64,000 nt of DNA from Herbidospora sakaeratensis (GTDB lineage: Bacteria > Actinomycetota > Actinomycetes > Streptosporangiales > Streptosporangiaceae), in the NCBI RefSeq assembly GCF_001570525.1, contig NZ_BBXC01000011.1:287743-351742 (forward strand). The letters are read 5' to 3'. The notes under the pieces are model-generated. The model was not told the origin of the DNA and searched no databases. It saw only the letters and a list, made by a program, of their open reading frames with translations. This document shows positions 7,709-16,163 of the stretch, piece by piece (the first letter of the stretch is position 1; each line of letters starts with the position of its first letter). The position numbers and the translations under genes are program-made.

Positions 7709-8707
7709 TTACTCGATGATCGCGTGGGCCAGCCAGTAGGTGAGGGCCGCGACGATGCCCGCCGCCGGGATCGTCAGGACCCAGGCGGTGACGATGTTGC
7801 CCGCGACGCCCCAGCGGACGGCCGACAGGCGCTTGGTCGCGCCGACGCCCATGATCGCGCTGGTGATGGTGTGGGTGGTGGAGATCGGGGCCTGGAAGCC
7901 GATGGCCGCCACGTAGAGGACCGTCGCGGCCGCGCTCTCCGCCGCGAAGCCCTGGGGCGGGTTGAGGGCGATGATGCGGCGGCCGAGGGTGCGCATGATG
8001 CGCCAGCCGCCCGCGTAGGTGCCCAGCGAGATCGCCGCGGCGGCGGCCAGGATGACCCACTGCGGGATGTTGTCGCCGGGCTGGTTGTAGCCGCCGACGA
8101 CCAGCGCGAGGAAGATCACGCCCATGGTCTTCTGCGCGTCCTGCAGCCCGTGGCCGAGGGCCATCGCGGCGGCCGACACGGTCTGCGCGTAGCGGAAGCC
8201 CCGGCCCGTGGAGTGGGGGTTCGATTTGCGGAAGATCCACAGAATCGCGATCATGATGCCACCCGCCAGGGTGAACCCCACGAGCGGCGACAGGATCATC
8301 GGCACGACGACCTTCTCCAGCACCCCATCCCAGTGGACGGTCGTGCTGGCCGCCAGCGCCGCCCCCACGAGCCCGCCGATGAGCGCGTGGGAGGACGACG
8401 AGGGCAACCCGAAGTACCACGTGATCAGGTTCCACGTGATTGCGCCGACCAGCCCCGCCCCCACGATCACCAGACCGTGGGTGCCCTCAGGCGGCACGAT
8501 GATGCCGCTGCCGACCGTCTTGGCGACCTGCTCCCCCAGGTGGGCGCCGATGAAGTTCATCACGGCGGCCATCAGCAGGGCGGCCCGCGGCGTCAGCGCC
8601 CGCGTCGAGACCGAGGTCGCGATCGCGTTCGCGGCGTCGTGGAAGCCGTTCGTGTAGTCAAACACCAGTGCGATGACGACCACACTGATGACGAGCGCAA
8701 GCTCCAC
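7709..8707 (-). CDS. pit: PiT-family inorganic phosphate transporter
   Basis: A 332-residue membrane protein with about ten hydrophobic segments and the two PiT signature repeats: FDYTNGFHDAANAIATSVST near the N-terminus and QAPISTTHTITSAIMGVG near the C-terminus. It imports phosphate (as metal phosphate) using the proton gradient. The GTG start follows directly after the TAA of the DUF47 gene, so the pair is one operon. The strong terminator follows. Confidence 0.93.
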   Translation of the reverse strand: MELALVISVVVIALVFDYTNGFHDAANAIATSVSTRALTPRAALLMAAVMNFIGAHLGEQVAKTVGSGIIVPPEGTHGLVIVGAGLVGAITWNLITWYFGLPSSSSHALIGGLVGAALAASTTVHWDGVLEKVVVPMILSPLVGFTLAGGIMIAILWIFRKSNPHSTGRGFRYAQTVSAAAMALGHGLQDAQKTMGVIFLALVVGGYNQPGDNIPQWVILAAAAAISLGTYAGGWRIMRTLGRRIIALNPPQGFAAESAAATVLYVAAIGFQAPISTTHTITSAIMGVGATKRLSAVRWGVAGNIVTAWVLTIPAAGIVAALTYWLAHAIIE

Positions 8708-9325
8708 TTAACTTTCCTTGACCGCAATCGACTCGACCGTGTTGGCGACGTGCTCGAACGCGTCAGCGGCGGACTCGAGCTGGTCGATGACCTCTTTCAT
8801 CTTGAGGACGGTCAGGGCGTCGTACTCGCCGGAGAACAACTTGGCCAGCAACCGCCGGTAGACCTGGTCGGCCTGGTTCTCGAGACGGTTGATCTCGATC
8901 CAGTACTCGTTCATGTTGTTGAGCGACCGCAACCGCGGCATCGCCTCGGCGGTCAGCTCGGCCGCGCGTTCGAGCACCTCGACCTGCCGCACGACCTCCT
9001 TCGGCAGGTGGTCGATCTGGTAGAGCACGATCAGATCGGCCGCCGCCTCCATGAAGTCCATGACGTCATCGAGGTTGGACGCGAGCTTGTAGATGTCCTC
9101 CCGGTCGAACGGTGTGATGAAGCTCTCGTTCAACCGGTTGAGGATGGCGTGAGTACGCTCGTCGCCCGCGTGCTCACACGCGCGCATCTTCTCAGCGAGA
9201 GCCTCACGGTCGGAACCGTCACTGATGATCTCGACCAGCAGCCGTGACGCTGTGACGAGGTTGTTCGCCGAGTCGGCGAACAAGTCGTAGTAACTGTCCT
9301 CACGGGGCGTGAGACGCAGACGCAC
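8708..9325 (-). CDS. DUF47 (PhoU-like) partner of the Pit transporter
   Basis: A 205-residue all-helical protein of the DUF47 family (REDSYYDLFADSANNLVTAS, EHAGDERTHAI, SNLDDVMDFMEAAADLI). The family is related to PhoU, usually sits directly before pit genes, and is thought to modulate the transporter. It is the first gene of the operon. The 9326-9460 upstream stretch contains GTTCAC/GTTGCC elements that could be a PhoP box, but the match is too weak to annotate. Confidence 0.9.
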   Translation of the reverse strand: MRLRLTPREDSYYDLFADSANNLVTASRLLVEIISDGSDREALAEKMRACEHAGDERTHAILNRLNESFITPFDREDIYKLASNLDDVMDFMEAAADLIVLYQIDHLPKEVVRQVEVLERAAELTAEAMPRLRSLNNMNEYWIEINRLENQADQVYRRLLAKLFSGEYDALTVLKMKEVIDQLESAADAFEHVANTVESIAVKES

Positions 9326-9460
9326 GTGGATCTCCAGATGTGCGGGGACTGTCCGCAGAGAAGAGTAGAGGCAACCAGGCAGAACGTGAACTTAAGGCAG
9401 ATGTCACCTAATGGTTGCCCAACCGGCTTCCCCTGACACATATGGTTCTTTGCTCGTTTT

Positions 9461-10036
9461 TTAGATCTTGGTGCGGTGGAAGTTCAGGAACGACCGCGAC
9501 GGCGTCGGCCCACGCTGACCCTGGTACCTCGAACCGTACGTGGCCGAGCCGTACGGATGCTCGGCGGGGCTGCTCAGCCGGAACAGGCACAACTGACCGA
9601 TCTTCATGCCGGGCCACAACTTGATGGGCAACGTGGCGACGTTGCTGAGCTCAAGGGTGACGTGCCCCTCGAAACCGGGGTCGATGAAGCCGGCCGTGGA
9701 ATGGGTCAGCAGGCCGAGCCTGCCGAGGCTCGACTTGCCCTCGAGACGGCTGGCGATGTCGTCGGGAAGCTTGATGACCTCGAAGGTGCTGGCGAGGACG
9801 AACTCCCCGGGGTGGAGGATGAACGGTTCGTCCATTTCCGGTTCGACGAGCCGTGTCAGGTCGGGCTGCTCGCAGGACGGGTCGATGTGGGGGTAGCGGT
9901 GGTTCTCGAAGACCCGGAACATCCGGTCGAGCCGGACGTCGATGCTGGACGGTTGGATCATGTCGGGGTCGTAGGGGGTGAGGGTGACTCTGCCCCTGTC
10001 CACCTCGGCTTTGATGTCGCGATCTGAAAGCAGCAC
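9461..10036 (-). CDS. dcd: dCTP deaminase (probably dUMP-forming)
   Basis: A 191-residue protein matching Dcd along its length: [48 protein letters not shown] and the catalytic segment [20 protein letters not shown]. It converts dCTP toward dUMP for thymidylate synthesis. The mycobacterial homologue performs both deamination and diphosphate removal; the same is likely here from similarity, not shown. It is a single gene beside the tRNA-Gly. Confidence 0.94.
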   Translation of the reverse strand: MLLSDRDIKAEVDRGRVTLTPYDPDMIQPSSIDVRLDRMFRVFENHRYPHIDPSCEQPDLTRLVEPEMDEPFILHPGEFVLASTFEVIKLPDDIASRLEGKSSLGRLGLLTHSTAGFIDPGFEGHVTLELSNVATLPIKLWPGMKIGQLCLFRLSSPAEHPYGSATYGSRYQGQRGPTPSRSFLNFHRTKI

Positions 10037-10104
10037 GGACGACAGGGTAGTGGGAATGGGGGCGTGGGCTTGGCGTGGATCATGTAGAGTAGGCGGAGCA
10101 CCTT

Positions 10105-10175
10105 GCGGGTGTAGTTCAATGGCAGAACATCAGCTTCCCAAGCTGACAGCGCGGGTTCGATTCCCGTCACCCGCT
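10105..10175 (+). tRNA. tRNA-Gly (anticodon CCC), integration target
   Basis: A complete cloverleaf folds from GCGGGTG (10105-10111) pairing with CACCCGC (10168-10174). The D arm is GTTC...GAAC, the anticodon stem TCAGC/GCTGA has loop TTCCCAA (anticodon CCC), and the T arm is GCGGG-TTCGATT-CCCGT. No CCA is encoded. The part from the anticodon loop to the 3' end is repeated seven times over the next 10 kb, so this gene is the apparent attachment site for integrating elements. Confidence 0.95.
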
Positions 10176-10185
10176 CTCTGTTTAC

Positions 10186-10393
10186 TCTGGGGGGCGACCC
10201 CCAGACCCCCGCTGCGAGGGGATTCTCCCCTCGCGCTCCCCTTGGTCGCTATCGCGCCCTTTCGTCGCGTTCGCTCCGGGTCGCTTCGCTCCCTGCGAAG
10301 GGCTCCGCCCCTCGCGCTCCCTGGCAGGGCCTCGCTTCGCTCGTCTGGATCTCGCTTCGCTCGTTAGAACCATTTTCTATTACGGCTTCGCCT
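10186..10393 (+). repeat. right-flank repeat, copy A (follows tRNA-Gly)
   Basis: About 208 bp starting TCTGGGGGGCGACCCCCAGA and ending near TTACGGCTTCGCC, rich in short palindromes and in CGCTTCGCTC motifs. Three further copies lie at 13848, 15017 and 16164, each after a tRNA-Gly fragment. From 10394 to 10631 I see nothing else that can be named. Confidence 0.85.
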
Positions 10394-10631
10394 AGCCTGC
10401 GGCTGATCGACTTCGAGGGCCGCTTCCTCCAGTCGACCAGGTCTTATGCTCACGCTTCACGTGACTTAGCGAGGGGCTGGCCGCTGGGCAAGCCGCACAA
10501 AGGCCTGGGACATACCGATTCCGTGTTTTCAACTCGTCTTTTCAACCCGCCCTCCCGCAGGTTGAACCAGGCCCGTGTGACGTACATGGTGGAGGAAGGA
10601 GATCTCCCTTCCCCCAGCAGCGGAGGTTGGC

Positions 10632-11057
10632 ATGTCGGTCGACGAGTCGGGGACCACACGTCGTACGGTGATCGTCAGGAGCCTGACTGGCGGATTCGCC
10701 GCCGTGCTCGGCCTGGTCGGAATACGCCCGGCGCAGGCATCCGTGGACACTGCGGCCGAGGACGCGACTGCGGGAGTGGTCCTCGCCAAGACCAAGAGCA
10801 TTCCCGTACGCGGCGGGAAGATCATAAAAGGAAAGTACGTCGTGACCCAGCCCAAGAAGGGCGTGTTCCGGGTGTTCAGCGCGAAATGCACCCACCAGGG
10901 GTGCACCGTGGCGAGCATCAGCGGCGGCACGATCAACTGCCCCTGCCATGGCAGCAAGTTCGGGATCTCCACGGGATCCGTAGTGCAGGGCCCGGCCACC
11001 AAGCCCTTGCCACGGAAACAGATCACCGTCTCCCGCGGGGTCATCCGTCTCAAGTGA
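10632..11057 (+). CDS. small Tat-exported Rieske [2Fe-2S] protein
   Basis: A 141-residue protein. The N-terminus TTRRTVIVRSLTGGFAAV is a twin-arginine-like signal, followed by an exported Rieske domain with both cluster motifs: CTHQGC (near residue 88) and CPCHGS (near 108), giving 2 Cys and 2 His ligands. It is a stand-alone Rieske protein of the kind common in actinomycetes, likely an outer-face electron carrier; the partner is unknown. GGAGG lies before the ATG. It is the first gene after the tRNA-Gly and its right-flank repeat, so it belongs to the accessory region by position. Confidence 0.88.
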   Translation: MSVDESGTTRRTVIVRSLTGGFAAVLGLVGIRPAQASVDTAAEDATAGVVLAKTKSIPVRGGKIIKGKYVVTQPKKGVFRVFSAKCTHQGCTVASISGGTINCPCHGSKFGISTGSVVQGPATKPLPRKQITVSRGVIRLK

Positions 11058-11113
11058 TTCCCGGCCCGGCTGTATGCACGGGATCACGGGCCTTGATCTG
11101 CTGGGTTGAGTGA

Positions 11114-11149
11114 GTGTCTTTCCTGGAGGACGACCTCAAGGAAAGACAC
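11114..11149. repeat. long near-perfect inverted repeat (hairpin)
   Basis: GTGTCTTTCCT (11114-11124) pairs with AGGAAAGACAC (11139-11149). After one mismatch, GAGG pairs with CCTC around an ACGA loop. It is not followed by a T run. It may be a terminator for the Rieske gene or the relic of an element end. The 11150-11471 stretch contains an open frame that starts inside this hairpin, but I do not support it as a gene. Confidence 0.6.
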
Positions 11150-11471
11150 GACATCGTCACGGCCGAGGCCAGATCCTGCTACACCGATTTCTGGGACGGG
11201 AAACGGCTTATCGCTCCGATCCATGAGCAGGCTGGAGGGTTCACTGCCGAAGCTGATGCCCGGGACTTTCGGGTGGCTTTGGAGCGCCTCCACACCGTGG
11301 TCAGGGGGCGTCCACGGGCTGCGATCCATGTACTGCCCAAGCGGAGAACGCAGGTTGAGTTCTGTCACCCGCTCCATCACCTGCTGGACGCCTGCCGGAA
11401 TACCTCACATCAAGATCAAAACGCCGCAGCCTAGGTCCCCGAGCATTGATCCAGGTTGACCTGCAGCGACG

Positions 11472-11780
11472 CTATGGGCCGGGTGGGGGTGTGAATATCG
11501 AATGAGTTCCGATCCGTCGCCAAACTACGTGGGGCTCACCAGGGATCTGTTCTTCTCCATAGCTGAAAGTGGCTCGCCCGTCGCCATCCCAAGTCATTTC
11601 GAAAACGCCGGGATGAGCGGTGACGCCCTTCACTCGCAGCCCTGGGCGGAAGGGACGCTCTGGAGCCGCCAGATCAGGAACGAACGCCTCCATCACGACC
11701 TTGCGGAACAGATCCCGTCGCGCCTCAGGGAGCTTCTTCCAGTCTCGCTCGAAGCGCGGCGTGGTCTCGAAGGTTGGCAT
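11472..11780 (-). CDS. RelE/ParE-like toxin candidate
   Basis: A 102-residue basic protein (FETTPRFERDWKKLPEARRDLFRKV, GVFEMTWDGDGRATFSYGEE). The N-terminal pattern F-x-R-D-W-K-K-L and the small beta-rich body fit RelE/ParE-superfamily toxins, though the match is distant. Its ATG overlaps the stop of the AbrB-type gene, the usual arrangement of a toxin-antitoxin pair. Known RelE toxins cut mRNA at the ribosome and ParE toxins poison gyrase; which applies is unknown. Confidence 0.6.
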   Translation of the reverse strand: MPTFETTPRFERDWKKLPEARRDLFRKVVMEAFVPDLAAPERPFRPGLRVKGVTAHPGVFEMTWDGDGRATFSYGEEQIPGEPHVVWRRIGTHSIFTPPPGP

Positions 11781-12115
11781 CAGTCGTCCGCCGGCCCCAA
11801 CTTGTCCAGGTGGGCGAACATGTCCTCCGCAGACGCGTGCTTGGTCCCTCGCTCACGCCTGATGTCCTCGTCGGCCTCTCGCTCTCCTGCCAGCCACTCC
11901 GGAGCGAAGAACCATGCCTGGTCAGTGGGGATGGAAATGTAACCCCGCACAGTGATGGTCCCGTCGTCCAGGACCGCGAACTCCACTTCATCCCCCTCAC
12001 CGATATGAAGCGCCTGGCGGACCTCCTCAGGCAGAGTGAGCTGCGACTTCGCCCGAACTTTTGCGCGAGCCTTCAATCGCGGCTCCGGCTGTACCTTGCC
12101 TGCGAGCGTTGCCAC
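11780..12115 (-). CDS. AbrB/MazE-type antitoxin
   Basis: A 111-residue protein whose N-terminal half is a swapped-hairpin AbrB DNA-binding domain (ARAKVRAKSQLTLPEEVRQAL, GDEVEFAVLDDGTITVRG). The C-terminal half (EWLAGEREADEDIRRERGTK) would be the toxin-binding tail. It is the first gene of the pair and probably represses its own promoter. It lies in the segment between the tRNA-Gly gene and the first tRNA fragment. Confidence 0.72.
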   Translation of the reverse strand: MATLAGKVQPEPRLKARAKVRAKSQLTLPEEVRQALHIGEGDEVEFAVLDDGTITVRGYISIPTDQAWFFAPEWLAGEREADEDIRRERGTKHASAEDMFAHLDKLGPADD

Positions 12116-12237
12116 GATCCACCTCCATCACACAGTCGGATTCTCCGATAATCCAACTCTACCCACCCAGGTAATCACCTACGCCATGGTCCGGCGCTCC
12201 GCACTGATCGCAAGACCACTCAGGCGGCGTGCCAGGC

Positions 12238-12330
12238 TTACGACGCCGTAATCCAGTCGGTCTTGGCTCTGTAGCCGGTGGTGACGTGCACCTTGAGCCA
12301 GCCCCAGGAAACTCGATCGCGATCAACCAT
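12238..12330 (-). pseudogene. short remnant resembling the end of an SH3-like domain protein
   Basis: A 30-codon frame reads ...SWGWLKVHVTTGYRAKTDWITAS and stops. The pattern of Trp, Lys and Thr resembles the last strands of bacterial SH3 domains (W-V-K-V...G-W-V). It begins exactly where the att left-arm repeat starts, so it looks like the 3' end of a gene cut by an integration or deletion. The identification is tentative. Confidence 0.3.
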
Positions 12331-12470
12331 GTGCCAGATCCGTGCCAGAACGGGCGGCGAACCGAGGTCAGTCACGGTGACACACGGACAGTCGACCTCC
12401 CTGGCCTGCACCCCCGTCGCCCCAGCTCACAGCACCAAGATCAGCAGATGATTCCCAAGCTGACAGCACG
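12331..12470 (+). repeat. tRNA-Gly att remnant 1 with left arm
   Basis: The left-arm motif TGCCAGATCCGTGCCAGAAC (from 12332) is followed by CCAGCTCA...CAAGATCA and then TTCCCAAGCTGACAGC (12452-12467). The rest of the tRNA part is missing, so this is a half-site. The same left arm precedes remnants 3, 4 and 6. Confidence 0.8.
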
Positions 12471-12500
12471 TCCAGGTCGCCGAATGATTCCGACCCGTGC

Positions 12501-13196
12501 CTAACTGTATTCCTTGATCACTTGGTCGGCCACTTGGAACGTTTTCCGGCAGTCGGGACAGGTCGCCTCTCCGAAGAGGTAGAGCAGTCTCATCGCGAGG
12601 TTCTCGCGGCCAAGACTCTGCGCCATGTCGTACATTCGCCGTGCCACAAGGTCGAGCCCAGAGGGAACCACGGGAGTCAACTCACTCTTCGGAGGGTCGT
12701 GCTCGATCGCATAGTCGCCCGAGGTAGCGAAATAGCCGTCCGCGCCGATCGCGACGAAGAGATGGACACCGCAACTGGGACAGTTCTCCAGCTCGAACTC
12801 CCCTTGCACCAACTGCTCCAGCATTTCGTCCCATACCGGCACGTTCTCGAAGGCAAGCACCGCCTGCAGCATGTAGGTGAATGAGTCCTCGTCAATGGCG
12901 GCGCGCATGGTCTCGTTGGTCAGGCGCAGCAGTTCTTCGATCTCCGGAGCATGGATCGTGCGTACGTCCCCGGCTCCGTGTGGCTGTCTCGCCCCGGCCA
13001 CGATCGAGCCACAAAGGGAGAGGATCATCGTGCGGTCGGCGGGAGCCCAGCTTCGGGCGATCTCAGTCAGATGGGGAAGCGCGGCGAAGCTCGCCGGGTA
13101 GACCGTCAGCTGGTGGCAGATGCACGACCACAGCTCGTCCCATACCTCCGCGCCGGGATCCGGTACGAGCTGATCGAGTAGGTCTGAGCGGACGGT
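12501..13196 (-). pseudogene. hypothetical zinc-ribbon protein, 5' end lost
   Basis: An open frame of 231 codons has no start codon at the expected place. The N-terminus found in the second copy at 21285-21734 (MTDWSRLAHAYGSAEDIPD) is replaced here by unrelated codons just after a stop at 13197. The rest is intact: LVPDPGAEVWDELWS, SFAALPHLTEIARSWAPADR, and two Cys pairs (CPSCG, CPDC) that suggest zinc binding. Related uncharacterised proteins occur in streptomycetes. An internal ATG could still give a 175-residue product (12501-13028). The function is unknown. Confidence 0.65.
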
Positions 13197-13339
13197 TCAG
13201 TTTGAATCGCAGTTCAAGGTGCTCCCAAGCCTTTGGCCACTGAGCTGCATTCAACCAGCCGGCACAGATAGAAGTTCGATCTTCAATCCGCAGGGTTGCG
13301 CGCCACTGCCATCAGGTGCGCAGGCGCTCCACTCTCCGT

Positions 13340-13624
13340 CTACTCCGCACAGGTGCCATCCGGGCGCATGACCGCAGTCCGCGTCACGGGGGCGATGTTT
13401 GCGCGTGGCACACGATCGTTCACCGCGATGACCAACTGGACTGCCCGATCCGCCATGGGAAGCACGTCAGCCAGGGCCTCCGCGCCGCTCCCGTCCTCTC
13501 CGGTGACGTTCGCCCAGTCCTTATCGCCGTTCTCCTCCATGACCGCGAGTTCGTCATAGACAGCGACACGACGCCACCGTGACAGGTACTCCTCTGCGAT
13601 CTCGGCTGCCACCTGCTCGTTCAT
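13340..13624 (-). CDS. small hypothetical protein
   Basis: A 94-residue acidic protein (MNEQVAAEIAEEYLSRWRRVAV...VLPMADRAVQLVIAVNDRVP). No domain is recognised and no signal or membrane segment is seen. Codon use fits a real high-GC gene, but the ribosome site is weak. It lies in the segment between tRNA fragments 1 and 2. Confidence 0.4.
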   Translation of the reverse strand: MNEQVAAEIAEEYLSRWRRVAVYDELAVMEENGDKDWANVTGEDGSGAEALADVLPMADRAVQLVIAVNDRVPRANIAPVTRTAVMRPDGTCAE

Positions 13625-13751
13625 CCCCGTAGAGCCGCCCTCCGTCGTGCCATTAGCGTGCCATTAAGGGGGGTAATGAGGGAGCAACCACGGTCACTCA
13701 TGACCAGCGCCAACCGCAGGTCAGCGGCATTACGAGGCGTGATCTATGTGA

Positions 13752-13794
13752 TTCCCAAGCTGACAGCGCGGGTTCGATTCCCGTCACCCGCTCT
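13752..13794 (+). repeat. tRNA-Gly att remnant 2
   Basis: Forty-three bases identical to the tRNA-Gly from the anticodon loop to the 3' end, including GCGGGTTCGATTCCCGTCAC. The 5' half of the tRNA is absent, so it is not a gene. Upstream, a tandem CGTGCCATTA (13647-13666) replaces the usual left-arm motif. The sequence from 13795 to 13847 is identical to that after remnant 3. Confidence 0.92.
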
Positions 13795-13847
13795 CGGGCG
13801 AGCCCTGCTCGGTGGCCTTCGGACCACCTTCGCGGGGCTTTTGTCAT

Positions 13848-14060
13848 TCTGGGGGGCGACCCCCAGACCCCCGATGTCAGGGGGCTTCGCCCCCTCACGC
13901 TCCCCCTGGTCCGCTATCGCGTCCCTCTCGTCGCTGCGCTCCGGGTCGCTTCGCTCCTGGCGAAGGGCTCCGCCCCTCGCGCTCCCTGGACGGGCCTCGC
14001 TTCGCTCGGGCTGCTGCTCGCTTCGCTCGTTCAAGCTTTTCTTCCGTTACGGCTTCGCCT
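13848..14060 (+). repeat. right-flank repeat, copy B
   Basis: Same block as copy A: TCTGGGGGGCGACCCCCAGA, CGCTTCGCTC motifs, ending at TTACGGCTTCGCCTGG. The first ~100 bases are almost identical to copy C, suggesting a recent duplication. From 14061 to 14172 only an extension of the repeat (CCGACCAGCTCCGGCCACC) is seen. Confidence 0.88.
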
Positions 14061-14172
14061 GGGCGGCCGCCCGACCAGCTCCGGCCACCCGACCACTGTG
14101 GCCGACAAGGTCATGTCTGCGGAGACGCTTGCCGATTCTGCTCGTACCTCAAGAACCTTAAGCTGATCGTCT

Positions 14173-14628
14173 ATGCAGACATCCCCCGAGGAAGCCATCC
14201 AACTAGACGTTGTCGACCACGAGGGAAAGACCACAGTGGCGACCCTCACGCTCTATGACTCTGTGCCGGCCCGGCTCACGTTCATGTGCCGCAGCCTCCT
14301 AATGGATGTAGAGGGCGAGGACTTGCTGGATTGCCTCATCGATCTCCGCTGCCGATTGGAAGCCGAAGGCCTCAACCTTTGCTGCCAAGGAGCACGAGCG
14401 GATGTCTGGCCATCAGGCTTGCTCCGACAGTTCACCAACGGCCGCTTTGGATACGTCTTGGCTTCCAAACCTCCAGGGAACCCACCCGAGGAAGTCGACT
14501 TGTTCGCACCAGCGCAGCCCCACGAGATAGCTTCAATCGAGCGACAACGTGAAACCGTCTTCCGGTTTTACGGCCTGGGTCAACAGCCGGATATGGCCGG
14601 GCAGGAGAGCCCCAGCGCAGAGTCATGA
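14173..14628 (+). CDS. hypothetical protein of a streptomycete-type family
   Basis: A 151-residue protein. Its core (LLDCLIDLRCRLEAEGLNLCCQGARADVWPSGLLRQFTNGRFGYVL, given here as overlapping pieces LRCRLEAEGLNLCCQGAR and WPSGLLRQFTNGRFGYVL) resembles uncharacterised streptomycete proteins with the pattern CQGAR-x-x-x-x-PSG. No signal peptide or membrane segment. It is the only gene in the segment between tRNA fragments 2 and 3. The function is unknown; immunity-like or regulatory roles are both possible. Confidence 0.65.
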   Translation: MQTSPEEAIQLDVVDHEGKTTVATLTLYDSVPARLTFMCRSLLMDVEGEDLLDCLIDLRCRLEAEGLNLCCQGARADVWPSGLLRQFTNGRFGYVLASKPPGNPPEEVDLFAPAQPHEIASIERQRETVFRFYGLGQQPDMAGQESPSAES

Positions 14629-14798
14629 TCGTCGCACCATTCCCCTAATGAGACGCAGCTCTCATGCTCTCTTCACGGCAGAAGGAACTTCGATTTCGAT
14701 CATGCGGTGCGCTCTGGCCTTGGCCTCCAGATACTACAAGCCATTGATCGAGCCCGACATGATCATGGTAGGGAAGCGGTCAGAACAACCTTGTTCGT

Positions 14799-14964
14799 GT
14801 GCCAGATGCGTGCCAGAACAGGCGGGAATCCACGGTCACTCGCAGGGAAGCAGGGGCACTCGCCTCGCCCTGACCTGCACCCCTGTTTTCCCAGCTCAGG
14901 GCAGCAAGATCGGTTGATGATGCCCAAGCTGACAGCGCGGGTTCGATTCCCGTCACCCGCTCTC
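14799..14964 (+). repeat. tRNA-Gly att remnant 3 with left arm
   Basis: The left arm GCCAGATGCGTGCCAGAAC (ending 14819) and CTGACCTGCACCCCTGTTTT...CCCAGCTCAG precede the tRNA part CCCAAGCTGACAGCGCGG... (14923-14964). In one frame the left arm reads CQMRARTGG, which resembles the tail of actinomycete tyrosine-integrase genes (inference). Confidence 0.9.
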
Positions 14965-15016
14965 GGGCGAGCCCTGCTCGGTGGCCTTCGGACCACCTTC
15001 GCGGGGCTTTTGTCAT

Positions 15017-15228
15017 TCTGGGGGGCGACCCCCAGACCCCCGATGTCAGAGGGCTTCGCCCCCTCACGCTCCCCCAGGCCCGCTCTCGCGGTCCCGTCAT
15101 CGCTATCGCTCTGGGTCGCTTCGCTCCTGGCGAAGGGCTCCGCCCCTCGCGCTCCCTGGCAGGGCCTCGCTTCGCTCGTCTGGATCTCGCTTCGCTCGCT
15201 TGATCCATTTCCGTTACGGCTTCGCCTG
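15017..15228 (+). repeat. right-flank repeat, copy C
   Basis: Same ~210-bp block as copies A, B and D, almost identical to B at its left end. The following 15229-15375 continues as CCGGCCACCCGAC-like sequence and then unique DNA before the DUF433 gene; nothing else is recognised there. Confidence 0.88.
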
Positions 15229-15375
15229 GCCGGCCACCCGACTGACTTCGGCCACCTGTCAGGAAACTCGCTTTTTCAGAGTGGCTCCAGCGGCCGGAGC
15301 CAGTTGGTTGGCGTCATCAGTCCGAGACTTCTTTCCGCGACCGAGCTGGCATCATCAGAGGAGGAGGCTGACACC

Positions 15376-15606
15376 ATGAACTTCGATCGGATCACCGTTG
15401 AGCCTGGAAGGCTCGAAGGCAAGCCGACCATCCGGGGCCTGCGCATGTCCGTCGAGACGCTGGTGAGGCTGGTCGCCGGCGGGTGGACCTTCGATGAGAT
15501 CCTCTCCGACTACCCCGACCTGGAGCTTGAGGACATCAGGCAGGCGCTTGAATACGCAGCGGCCGCCACGAATGTCCACTTCTACAGTCTCCGTGAACCC
15601 GCGTGA
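15376..15606 (+). CDS. DUF433 antitoxin-like protein
   Basis: A 76-residue DUF433 protein (ITVEPGRLEGKPTIRGLRMSV, LVRLVAGGWTFDEILSDYPDL, EDIRQALEYAA). The family is a small winged-helix fold often paired with PIN-like toxins (VapB-type role). The ATG has GAGGAGG upstream. Its stop overlaps the start of the DUF5615 gene, so the two are coupled. Confidence 0.88.
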   Translation: MNFDRITVEPGRLEGKPTIRGLRMSVETLVRLVAGGWTFDEILSDYPDLELEDIRQALEYAAAATNVHFYSLREPA

Positions 15607-15971
15607 ACTTCCTGATTGACGAGAACCTTTCGCCCCGAGTCGCCGAGCTGTTGAGCAAGGCCGGTCACGATGCGGTGCACGTACGCGATCTCCACGCGAC
15701 AAGTGCTCCAGACGCGACGATCATGGAGCTCGCTGTGCATAGCGGAAGGGTGATCGTGTCCGCGGACACTGACTTTGGGGCGCTTCTGGCCTACAGCCGC
15801 GCTACCGAACCTTCTGTCATCCTCGTACGAGAGCTGATCGGACTCCGGCCGCCGGAACTCGTCAACATCATTCTGGCCAACCTCGAGGTTCTCCAGGAGC
15901 ATCTCGAGTCGGGAGCGGTCGCGGCTTTCTCGCCGAACGGCATCCGTGTGCGAGCACTTCCCCTGCGTTGA
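15603..15971 (+). CDS. DUF5615 PIN-like toxin candidate
   Basis: A 122-residue PIN-like protein. MNFLIDENLSPRVAELLSKAG holds the first acidic site (DEN), and VIVSADTDFGALL holds the second (D-x-D). These match the Mut7-C/DUF5615 nuclease fold. Paired with the DUF433 gene it forms a VapBC-like toxin-antitoxin module, probably an RNase. The GTG start sits 4 bases inside the antitoxin gene. The pair is the whole cargo between tRNA fragments 3 and 4. Confidence 0.88.
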   Translation: MNFLIDENLSPRVAELLSKAGHDAVHVRDLHATSAPDATIMELAVHSGRVIVSADTDFGALLAYSRATEPSVILVRELIGLRPPELVNIILANLEVLQEHLESGAVAAFSPNGIRVRALPLR

Positions 15972-15988
15972 GGCCCTCGATGATCCCC

Positions 15989-16152
15989 GTGCCAGATCCG
16001 TGCCAGAACGCCGGGGTCGCTCAAAGGCTCTCACGGGTTGTCACGGTCAACCGTCTTCACTTGAGTTGGACTGGATTTACCCAGCTCAGGTATCAGCCTT
16101 CAGCAGTTGGTTCCCGAGCTGACAGCGCGGGTTCGATTCCCGTCACCCGCTC
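15989..16152 (+). repeat. tRNA-Gly att remnant 4 with left arm
   Basis: The left arm TGCCAGATCCGTGCCAGAAC (15990-16009) starts 18 bp after the DUF5615 stop. CCCAGCTCAG follows, then the tRNA part TTCCCGAGCTGACAGCGCGG... (16111-16152) with one change in the anticodon stem. Confidence 0.9.
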
Positions 16153-16163
16153 TTACGAGTCAC

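Noticed and set aside
9326..9460. A PhoP box before the DUF47/Pit operon
   Set aside because: GTTCAC and GTTGCC elements are present, but the repeats do not keep the expected spacing or consensus well enough.
11114..11434. A 106-codon plus-strand frame after the Rieske gene
   Set aside because: Its start lies inside the perfect hairpin, it has no ribosome site, and no recognisable sequence; kept only as a remote possibility.
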